12,583 bases of DNA from Actinomycetota bacterium (GTDB taxonomy: Bacteria > Actinomycetota > Humimicrobiia > Humimicrobiales > Humimicrobiaceae): the NCBI GenBank assembly GCA_014360385.1, contig JACIXO010000008.1, forward strand, positions 1 through 12,583, given 5' to 3'. A program made the position numbers and the translations under genes. The notes beneath the pieces are model-generated. The model made no database searches. It was given only the letters and a program-made list of their open reading frames with translations, and was not told where the DNA came from. Each line of letters opens with the position of its first letter. The stretch's first letter is position 1. Positions 6,403-12,583 of the stretch are shown here, in pieces.

Positions 6403-7473
6403 ATGATAATTAAAAGAAAAAAGACAAAAGTTATTACTTTGGGGAACTTGAAGATAGGAGGAGGTAACCCCATAGCAGTGCAATCAATGTTGAAAAGCAA
6501 ATTAGAGGAAACTGGAAAGATAAAGGAGGAAGTAAAAAAACTTGTGGAAAGTGGCTGTGATGTGATAAGAGTAGCGGTTCCTGAGAAAAGGTCAATAGGA
6601 TATCTAAAATCTTTGATTGAGGAAAAAGTCTTTCCTGTCCCTGTTGTTGCGGATATCCAGTTCGACTGGAGCCTTGCCATAGATTGTCTGGATCTGGGTG
6701 TTGATTGTGTGAGGATAAACCCGGGTAACATTGGAGGTAAAGATAAGCTTGCTAAAATTGCTGAAAAGGCCCGACAAAAGAAAGCTGCACTTAGAATAGG
6801 GGTTAATTCAGGTTCAATTGATAAAGAAATCTTTAAAAGGAACAAGGGCAATATCGTAAACTCAATGGTAGAAAGTGTGATTGAATGTGTAAAAATTTTT
6901 GAGGACTGTGAATTTTACAATTTTAAGATATCAGCCAAAGCCTCTTCTGTTTTGGACACCATTAATGTTTATGAAATCCTCTCAGATAAGCTTTGTTACC
7001 CTCTCCATCTTGGAATAACTGAAGCAGGGCCTCCTTTCAGGGGTGGGATTAAGTCAGCTGTAGGTCTGGGAATCCTTCTGTCAAGAGGTATCGGGGATAC
7101 TATCAGGGTGTCTCTGACAGGTAGGGCTATTGATGAGGTTAAAGCAGCATATATTATTCTAGGTAGCTTAAATCTTAGGAAGAGAGGTGTTGATATAATA
7201 TCCTGTCCAACCTGTGGGAGAACGGTGGTAGACCTGAAGAAAATAGTAGATATGGTTGAAGACCTAACTTATAATGTTAAGAAGGAGTTAAAGGTAGCTA
7301 TTATGGGCTGCATTGTAAACGGGCCTGGAGAAGCAAGGGACGCCGATATTGGAATAGCTATGGGAAAAGAAAAGGCAGCTATATTTATAAAGGGCAAGGT
7401 GATAGATAGAGTAGATAGGGATGAAATGGAAAAGAGATTTAAGGAGGAACTTGAAAGAATGCTGGAAGACTAA
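6403..7473 (+). CDS. ispG: 4-hydroxy-3-methylbut-2-en-1-yl diphosphate synthase (IspG/GcpE)
   Basis: [4Fe-4S] enzyme that reductively converts MEcPP to HMBPP, the penultimate step of the MEP isoprenoid pathway. It is 356 residues, the compact bacterial form without the plant-type insert. The cluster ligands are Cys268 and Cys271 (SCPTCGR), Cys303 and Glu310 (MGCIVNGPGE). The N-terminal TIM barrel shows PIAVQSM, GCDVIRVAVP, VADIQFD, VRINPGNIG and LHLGITEAGP. ATG 6403 is preceded by AGGTGG (6390-6395) at 7 nt. It sits 49 nt after rseP, as in many genomes. Its presence shows the MEP route is used, so dxr and the other MEP genes should exist elsewhere in the genome. Confidence 0.98.
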   Translation: MIIKRKKTKVITLGNLKIGGGNPIAVQSMLKSKLEETGKIKEEVKKLVESGCDVIRVAVPEKRSIGYLKSLIEEKVFPVPVVADIQFDWSLAIDCLDLGVDCVRINPGNIGGKDKLAKIAEKARQKKAALRIGVNSGSIDKEIFKRNKGNIVNSMVESVIECVKIFEDCEFYNFKISAKASSVLDTINVYEILSDKLCYPLHLGITEAGPPFRGGIKSAVGLGILLSRGIGDTIRVSLTGRAIDEVKAAYIILGSLNLRKRGVDIISCPTCGRTVVDLKKIVDMVEDLTYNVKKELKVAIMGCIVNGPGEARDADIGIAMGKEKAAIFIKGKVIDRVDRDEMEKRFKEELERMLED

Positions 7474-7493
7474 TTGGTGTTGGATAATAAGTT

Positions 7494-7542
7494 ATTCTTA
7501 ACAGGTTCGATTCTTAACAAATTAGTTCTTAAATTCTAATTT
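7494..7542 (+). repeat. phased TTCTTAA repeats and AT-rich inverted repeat before proS
   Basis: TTCTTAA occurs three times at 7495-7501, 7511-7517 and 7526-7532, with steps of 16 and 15 bp; the first two lie in identical 10-mers, ATTCTTAACA. The third lies in the loop of a perfect 7-bp inverted repeat, AAATTAG (7519-7525) and CTAATTT (7536-7542). TTAACA at 7514-7519 with TAATTT at 7537-7542 (17 nt apart) could be a weak promoter overlapping this structure. It may be an operator or chance in AT-rich DNA. Confidence 0.4.
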
Positions 7543-7570
7543 AGCAAAAGTAACGGGAAGGGTGTCTTAG

Positions 7571-9307
7571 TTGAGATATAGTAATTTTTTTATTCCTACA
7601 TTAAAGGAGGAACCTACTGAAGCTGAAATCCCAAGTCATTCACTGTGTTTAAGAGCAGGTCTTATAAGAAAAGTAGCGTCGGGTATTTATTCCTTTCTTC
7701 CTCTTGGTTTTAGAGTATTAAGAAAGATAGAAGATATTGTAAGAGATGAGATGAACAAGGCTGGAGCCATTGAGCTACTCTTACCAGCGATCCAGCCTTC
7801 AGAGCTGTGGATTAAATCAGGTAGATGGAGTGAATATGGCCCTGAAATGTTCAGGCTAAAAGACAGAAGCAATAGAGATTTTTGTCTGGGCCCAACACAC
7901 GAAGAACTAATTACTTACCTTGCCTATCTTGATATCAAATCTTACAAGGACCTCCCGATAAACTTATATCAGATTCAGGTTAAGTTCAGAGATGAAATTA
8001 GGCCCAGATATGGTTTGCTTCGAGCCCGGGAATTTATAATGAAAGATGCATACAGCTTTTGTAGGGATGAAGAGGAACTGGATGAAGTGTACAAAAAGAT
8101 GTATAGAGCTTATAGTAGAATCCTTGAAAGGATAGGGCTTAATTTTAAAGTAGTAGAAGCCAAGACAGGAGTCATAGGTGGCAAGTATTCTCATGAGTTT
8201 ATTGTACTGGCTAAAAACGGGGAAGAAAAAATTGTTTATTGCCCTGGTTGCAACTATTCCTCGGGTTATGAACTGTCTCGATTCGTACCTGGCAACAATA
8301 AAGACTCCAGGGACGAAGAGAAACCGGGTTTTGAGGAGAGGGTCGGCGAAGTATTCACTCCCGATATAACTACTATAGAAAGTTTGGTTCAGTTTCTGAA
8401 AGTCCCTGTAGATAGAATAGTAAAAACAATATTATTAAAAGATAAAGAAAACAATATATATGCATTTCTTCTGGGTGGTGAAAGGGAATTAAATATAGGC
8501 AAGGCACAGGATTTTTTAAATAAAGAGCTTAAGATGATTGGAGAGGAAGATGTGGAGAATAATCTGAATAGCACGGGTTTGAATATTGGTTATCTTGGGC
8601 CAATTAATCTTCCTTGTCATATTAAGATTTTGGCAGATAATTCTATAAAAAAAAGAAAAAATTTTGTTGTAGGGGCTAATAAGAAAAATTACCATTTAAT
8701 AAATGTAAATTATCCAAGAGATTTTGTTGTGGATAGCTGGGGTGACTTTTCCTATCCTGTACCTGGGGATATTTGTATAAACTGTGGCAGCAAGCTTGAG
8801 TTTGAGAGAGGAATAGAGGTGGGGCATATATTCAAGCTGGGGGAGAAATATAGTCTTAAGCTTGAAGCTAAATTTCTGGATAAGGACGGTAAGCTTAAGC
8901 CATTTGTAATGGGTTGCTATGGTATAGGCATAAGTAGAATTATGGCTGCAGCAATAGAACAGCTGCATGATGATAAGGGAATAGTCTGGCCCAGTGCAAT
9001 AGCTCCATTTGCAGCTGAAATAGTGGTTACTAATCCTCAGGATGATAGGTTAACAAAGGTTGCTGAAGAAATTTACAGCAGTCTTACTGGATTTGGGGTA
9101 GAGGTAATTTATGATGACAGAGATACAAGTCCCGGGATTAAATTTAAAGATGCTGATTTGATGGGGATACCGCTAAAGATAATAATTGGGAAGAAATTTC
9201 TTGATAAAGGAAAAATTGAGGTGGAGTTTAGAAAAAATTCTCACAAGGAAGAATTGATACCGGCTGATATATCCGGCATTGTAAGATATATTAATCAATC
9301 TTTGTAA
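7571..9307 (+). CDS. proS: prolyl-tRNA synthetase, bacterial type with editing domain
   Basis: Class II synthetase charging tRNA-Pro, 578 residues, matching the bacterial form (about 570). The N-terminus reads like the family consensus (SNFFIPTLKEEPTEAEIPSH), which supports TTG 7571 as start, with AAGGG at 7558-7562 (8 nt). Motif 1 is in residues about 30-75, GPTHEE at 107-112, motif 2 at 140-162 (FRDEIRPRYGLLRAREFIMKD is the core) and motif 3 at 448-460 (GCYGIGISRIMAA). A YbaK-like insertion spans about 224-390 and keeps Lys285, the counterpart of the E. coli editing lysine, so deacylation of Ala-tRNA-Pro is expected. CPGC (224-227) and CINC (402-405) flank this insertion. The C-terminal anticodon-binding domain follows from about 475. 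The 97-bp gap upstream is too short for a T-box. Confidence 0.98.
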   Translation: MRYSNFFIPTLKEEPTEAEIPSHSLCLRAGLIRKVASGIYSFLPLGFRVLRKIEDIVRDEMNKAGAIELLLPAIQPSELWIKSGRWSEYGPEMFRLKDRSNRDFCLGPTHEELITYLAYLDIKSYKDLPINLYQIQVKFRDEIRPRYGLLRAREFIMKDAYSFCRDEEELDEVYKKMYRAYSRILERIGLNFKVVEAKTGVIGGKYSHEFIVLAKNGEEKIVYCPGCNYSSGYELSRFVPGNNKDSRDEEKPGFEERVGEVFTPDITTIESLVQFLKVPVDRIVKTILLKDKENNIYAFLLGGERELNIGKAQDFLNKELKMIGEEDVENNLNSTGLNIGYLGPINLPCHIKILADNSIKKRKNFVVGANKKNYHLINVNYPRDFVVDSWGDFSYPVPGDICINCGSKLEFERGIEVGHIFKLGEKYSLKLEAKFLDKDGKLKPFVMGCYGIGISRIMAAAIEQLHDDKGIVWPSAIAPFAAEIVVTNPQDDRLTKVAEEIYSSLTGFGVEVIYDDRDTSPGIKFKDADLMGIPLKIIIGKKFLDKGKIEVEFRKNSHKEELIPADISGIVRYINQSL

Positions 9308-9348
9308 TTATCCTGAATTTTTTAGGTCATAATAATCCTTAAGGGGAA

Positions 9349-11526
9349 ATGGGTGAAAAAAAGCAAAAGATTAGAGGAACTTTACAGAGAATAGTCTTCA
9401 GAAACCAGGAGAATAACTTTGTTGTTGCTAAGCTAAAAACATGCGATGATGAAAGCGTGACGATAGTAGGTAGCATGCCAGAGGTAAATCTGGGGGAAGA
9501 ACTGGAAGCCGAGGGAAAATGGGTTTTTAATGAGAGATATGGAGAACAATTTGAGATAGAGAGCATACAGGTCCTGGTACCCACTACACTGGATGGGATA
9601 GAGAAATTTCTGGGATCAGGGATGATAAAAGGAATTGGTCCGGTTATGGCAAAAAAGATAGTATCTCACTTTGGACTGGAAACCTTGAAGATATTGGATG
9701 AGAGTTGTGAGAGACTGAGTGAAATAGAGGGTTTTGCAGATAAGAGAATTGAAATGATTAGAGAGGGATGGCAAAAGTACAGGGATATGAGAGAGACCAT
9801 GATTTTTCTCCAATCTTGTGGCATAGGTTCAATCCAGGCTTTAAAGATTTACAGTAAATATGGTAAAGATACCCTTAACATAGTTAAAACAAATCCCTAT
9901 AGATTGGGGGAAGATATATTTGGTATAGGTTTTAAAACGGCAGATAAGATAGCTAGCAACATGGGAATCCAGAAAGATTCCATTTTTAGGATAAAGTCGG
10001 CAATTCTTTATCTACTTACCCGGGCTGAAGAGGAAGGACACTGTTACTTTCCATATCAGGAGTTTCTTGAAAACGCCTCGGATTTTCTTGAAGTTAGTGA
10101 TGGTAAAATCTCAGCTGCCTTAGAGGAGCTTGAGAAAGAGAATAAAGTCTGTATCACGGATGGCGACTTAAGGAAAGTCTACCTTAAAGATATTTATGAA
10201 GATGAGAAGCATGTTTGTAGTAAGCTAAGTCTTATAAGTAAGAGCAAATCTCGTTATTCTTGTGAGATGAAAAACACGCAGGAAAGACTAACTGAGATAA
10301 TTAGCCAGGTGGTTGCCGAAAGCGAAATAGAGCCCGACTCTGTTCAAATGGAAGCATTAAGAAAGGCATTTGAGGAAAAAGTTTTGATAATTACAGGGAG
10401 TCCTGGAACAGGAAAAAGTACTCTTCTTAACCTCATCATTAAAATCTTTGAAAAAGAAAACAAAAAGGTAATCCTCGCTGCACCTACAGGCAGGGCATCT
10501 AAGAGAATGAGTGAAATTACGGGAAGAGAGGCAAAGACCATCCACAGACTTTTAGAGTACAATCCAAAACTTAACAAATTTTTAAGGAACAAAACTAACC
10601 CACTTTCAGCTGACGTGGTGATAGTTGATGAGGTATCGATGCTTGATATAAGACTTGCAAGGAGTTTGTTGGAAGCAATAGACCCAGAATCGAGATTAAT
10701 TCTTGTAGGTGATGTGGATCAGCTTCCTTCGGTTGGTCCAGGAAACTTCTTGCGTGATCTTATAAATTCTGTACTGTTTCCTGTGGTAAGACTTAAGAAG
10801 ATTTACAGGCAGGAGGGAAAGAGTCTTATAATATATAACGCTCATAGGGTTAGGGATGGGTTATTTCCCTATGTAGGGAAATCAGAAACCAGAGATTTTT
10901 TCTTTATTGAGAAAAACGATTATGAAGAGATAGTAAAGTTAATACTGGATTTAATAGCAAGAAGGATTCCCAACACACTTAAATGTGACCCATTTTCTGA
11001 TATTCAGGTGCTTGTTCCAACTAATAAAGGAATAGTCGGAGCAAATAATCTTAATTTTAGAATACAGGAGGCTTTAAATCCGAGTTCTTTAAAAATTTGT
11101 ATAGGTTTGAAAGAATTTAGATTAAATGACAAGGTAATCCAGCTAAAAAATAATTATGAGAAGGAAGTATATAACGGAGATATAGGCTTCATAAGACATA
11201 TTGACCCTGAGATGCAGGAACTTGTAGTGGATTTTGATAGCAGAGTAGTTTCATATAATTTTTATGAGTTAGATGAATTGGGGCTTTCCTATGCTATTTC
11301 GATCCATAAGTCCCAGGGGTCTGAATTCAACTGTGTAATAGTTCCTATTCTTACTTCTCATTATATGCTTCTGCATAGAAACTTGCTTTACACTGCCCTT
11401 ACAAGAGCAAAGAGGCTTGCTATACTTATTGGTAGCAAAAAAGCAGTGGGGATGGCAATAAAAAGAGCAGATGTTGAAAACAGGTACACCAGTTTGGAGG
11501 AATTACTGAGGTCAACAGTGGATTAA
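9349..11526 (+). CDS. recD2: RecD2-type 5'-3' DNA helicase (SF1B)
   Basis: ATP-dependent helicase of the RecD2 family, which acts without RecBC in repair and replication-fork processing. It is 725 residues, the usual length. The N-terminal OB-like region (about 5-80) is followed by helix-hairpin-helix elements (GMIKGIGPVMAKKIV, 91-105; LSEIEGFADKRIEMI; FGIGFKTADKIA, 191-202). The motor shows Walker A GSPGTGKST (350-358, Lys356), Walker B VDEVSMLD (426-433), GDVDQLPSVGPGNFLRDLI (454-472), IYRQ, the motif V-like HKSQGSEFN (653-661) and TALTRAK (682-688). ATG 9349 is the only in-frame choice, since a stop lies at 9340; AAGGGG at 9341-9346 is unusually close to it. It lies 41 nt after proS. It takes the place where rimP often precedes nusA. 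Confidence 0.95.
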   Translation: MGEKKQKIRGTLQRIVFRNQENNFVVAKLKTCDDESVTIVGSMPEVNLGEELEAEGKWVFNERYGEQFEIESIQVLVPTTLDGIEKFLGSGMIKGIGPVMAKKIVSHFGLETLKILDESCERLSEIEGFADKRIEMIREGWQKYRDMRETMIFLQSCGIGSIQALKIYSKYGKDTLNIVKTNPYRLGEDIFGIGFKTADKIASNMGIQKDSIFRIKSAILYLLTRAEEEGHCYFPYQEFLENASDFLEVSDGKISAALEELEKENKVCITDGDLRKVYLKDIYEDEKHVCSKLSLISKSKSRYSCEMKNTQERLTEIISQVVAESEIEPDSVQMEALRKAFEEKVLIITGSPGTGKSTLLNLIIKIFEKENKKVILAAPTGRASKRMSEITGREAKTIHRLLEYNPKLNKFLRNKTNPLSADVVIVDEVSMLDIRLARSLLEAIDPESRLILVGDVDQLPSVGPGNFLRDLINSVLFPVVRLKKIYRQEGKSLIIYNAHRVRDGLFPYVGKSETRDFFFIEKNDYEEIVKLILDLIARRIPNTLKCDPFSDIQVLVPTNKGIVGANNLNFRIQEALNPSSLKICIGLKEFRLNDKVIQLKNNYEKEVYNGDIGFIRHIDPEMQELVVDFDSRVVSYNFYELDELGLSYAISIHKSQGSEFNCVIVPILTSHYMLLHRNLLYTALTRAKRLAILIGSKKAVGMAIKRADVENRYTSLEELLRSTVD

Positions 11527-11569
11527 CTGTGATACTTAATCAGGATAAGCTGTGGCTTAAGTTCGAATA

Positions 11570-11598
11570 TTGAATTATTTTTATTTTACTGGTATACT
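11570..11598 (+). promoter_or_regulatory. sigma-A/70-type promoter upstream of nusA
   Basis: TTGAAT (11570-11575) and TATACT (11593-11598) are exactly 17 nt apart, and TG at 11590-11591 makes an extended -10 (TGG-TATACT). This is the best promoter match in the window. The predicted start near 11605 places the terminator hairpin about 24 nt into the transcript and leaves a leader of about 95 nt before nusA. Confidence 0.6.
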
Positions 11599-11628
11599 TT
11601 GCTTGCTAATTTAAGAGTGTAATTTTAT

Positions 11629-11657
11629 AAAAATAGTGGGCGCGACCCACTATTTTT
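11629..11657 (+). terminator. intrinsic terminator between recD2 and nusA
   Basis: AAAAATAGTGGG (11629-11640) and CCCACTATTTTT (11646-11657) form a perfect 12-bp stem with a 5-nt loop (CGCGA). The A-run on one side and T-run on the other are part of the stem, and further T-rich sequence follows, so it could stop transcription from either strand. It may end recD2 transcripts. It also lies downstream of the promoter at 11570-11598 and 43 nt before the nusA start, so it can act as an attenuator of nusA. Confidence 0.8.
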
Positions 11658-11700
11658 ATTATTTGATTATATTTGAGGAATTCCTAAAAGGTGAGCGAAA

Positions 11701-12583
11701 TTGAACAGAGAATTGATCGCAGCTTTAAGAGAACTGGAAAAAGAAAAGGGCATAAAGATGGAGACTATAATTGATGCTCTCAAGGTTGCCCTTATGTCTG
11801 CTTATAAGAAAAACTACAACATAGATTATAAGTGCAGGATAGATATTAATACGCAGACAGGTGAGATAAAAGTTTTCAAGGTTCTTGATAAGGAAGATAG
11901 GGCCATAGAAGGAGCAGACGAAGTAGAGGTTACGCCGGATAATTTTGGTAGAATTGCTGCACAGACAGCAAAGCAGGTAATAAGGCAGAGAATTAAAGAA
12001 GCTGAGCGAGAAGTAATGTATGAAGAATTCAAAGATAGAGTGGGTGATATGGTAACCGGGATTATTCAGCAAAATGATACCAGATTCACATTAGTGGATC
12101 TGGGAAAAGTAGAAGCTTTGCTACCACCCTATGAGCAAATCCCTGGCGAGAAGTATACCCATGGGGAAAGGATAAAATGCTATATCTCAGAAGTGAAGAA
12201 AACAACCAAGGGGCCCCAGGTAATATTATCTCGAACACATACTGGTTTGATTAGAAGATTATTTGAACTGGAGGTTCCAGAGATTAATGAGGGTATAGTT
12301 GAGATTAAAAGTATTGCAAGGGAAGCAGGCCACAGGGCTAAAGTAGCTGTTGTGTCTCATGAAAAGAATGTTGATCCTGTTGGCGCATGTGTGGGTCCTA
12401 AAGGTTCAAGGGTGAAAATGGTAGTGGATGAGTTGGGTGGGGAGAAAATAGATGTTATTGAATATAGCGATGATATCGTGACATTCATAAAAAACGCCTT
12501 AAGCCCGGCGAAAGTTATAAAGGTTTTAACAGATGAAGAGAAAAAGTTTGCACTTGTGGTAGTTCCGGATGAGCAGCTCTCGG
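11701..12583 (+). CDS. nusA: transcription termination/antitermination protein NusA (partial, 3' end outside window)
   Basis: NusA, the RNA polymerase-binding elongation factor that promotes pausing and intrinsic termination. The frame is open from TTG 11701 to the window end, giving 294 codons. AGGTG (11689-11693) sits 7 nt before the TTG. The N-terminal polymerase-binding domain covers about residues 1-112 (MNRELIAALRELEKEKGI..., then ALKVALMSAYKK). The S1 domain covers about 114-185 (VGDMVTGIIQQND, LVDLGKVEALLP). The KH1 region carries DPVGACVGPKGSRV (225-238), followed by VDELGGEKIDVIEYSDD and FIKNALSPAKV, and KH2 is just beginning at the cut. rimP, which commonly precedes nusA, is absent from the 174-bp gap. 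A promoter and terminator lie directly upstream, suggesting its own regulation. Confidence 0.97.
   Translation, partial: MNRELIAALRELEKEKGIKMETIIDALKVALMSAYKKNYNIDYKCRIDINTQTGEIKVFKVLDKEDRAIEGADEVEVTPDNFGRIAAQTAKQVIRQRIKEAEREVMYEEFKDRVGDMVTGIIQQNDTRFTLVDLGKVEALLPPYEQIPGEKYTHGERIKCYISEVKKTTKGPQVILSRTHTGLIRRLFELEVPEINEGIVEIKSIAREAGHRAKVAVVSHEKNVDPVGACVGPKGSRVKMVVDELGGEKIDVIEYSDDIVTFIKNALSPAKVIKVLTDEEKKFALVVVPDEQLS

Noticed and set aside
5996..6851. Minus-strand open frames opposite rseP and ispG, and similar ones elsewhere
   Set aside because: They lie opposite well-supported plus-strand genes and their translations are low-complexity shadows without recognisable motifs.
7474..7570. T-box riboswitch before proS
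   Set aside because: The gap is only 97 bp and lacks the T-box consensus and a terminator-antiterminator pair.
9312..9326. Possible terminator after proS
   Set aside because: The stem is 6 bp with a G-U pair and a 3-nt loop, and no T-run follows.
10864..10881. Palindrome TTTCCCT..AGGGAAA inside recD2
   Set aside because: A 7-bp stem within a normal coding frame with no T-run is likely to occur by chance at this length.

Overview
The window is an unbroken run of plus-strand housekeeping genes from a low-GC bacterium. All genes point the same way, gaps are short, and the core order is rpsB-tsf-pyrH-frr-uppS-(rseP)-ispG-proS-...-nusA with a Xer recombinase just upstream. This order is typical of Terrabacteria (Actinomycetota, Firmicutes-like and related deep lineages). 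The short EF-Ts (about 200 aa) also fits a deep lineage. I cannot assign a phylum from sequence alone. I see no mobile element, CRISPR array, tRNA or rRNA.

Layout. 1-445: a small charged protein I do not recognise, possibly cut at the window edge. 459-1370: a XerC-type tyrosine recombinase. 1371-1517: the rpsB leader, with two interleaved perfect 8-bp complementarities that would form an H-type pseudoknot just upstream of the ribosome binding site. 1518-3045: rpsB (S2 with a long acidic tail) and tsf. 3046-3176: a gap with a perfect 14-bp tandem repeat. 3177-4482: pyrH and frr, overlapping by 14 bp. 4555-5282: uppS, complete in all its motifs but broken by a frameshift near 4693-4704. 5292-6353: the site-2 protease RseP, directly after uppS, where many genomes carry cdsA and dxr in between. 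6403-7473: ispG. 7571-9307: proS. 9349-11526: recD2, between proS and nusA where rimP is common. 11527-11700: a strong promoter candidate followed by an intrinsic terminator. 11701 to the window end: nusA, cut off inside its KH region.

How the genes fit together. rpsB, tsf, pyrH, frr, proS and nusA serve translation, nucleotide supply and transcription. uppS and ispG belong to isoprenoid and cell-wall lipid supply. RseP is a membrane protease, RecD2 a repair helicase, and XerC resolves chromosome dimers.

Three items deserve most attention: the pseudoknot-like rpsB leader, the promoter-terminator-nusA arrangement (a plausible NusA-controlled attenuator), and the frameshifted uppS next to the cdsA/dxr gap. 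rpsB, proS and nusA all appear to start with TTG. I found no wholly new multi-gene system here; the novelty candidates are regulatory RNAs and departures from the usual gene order.
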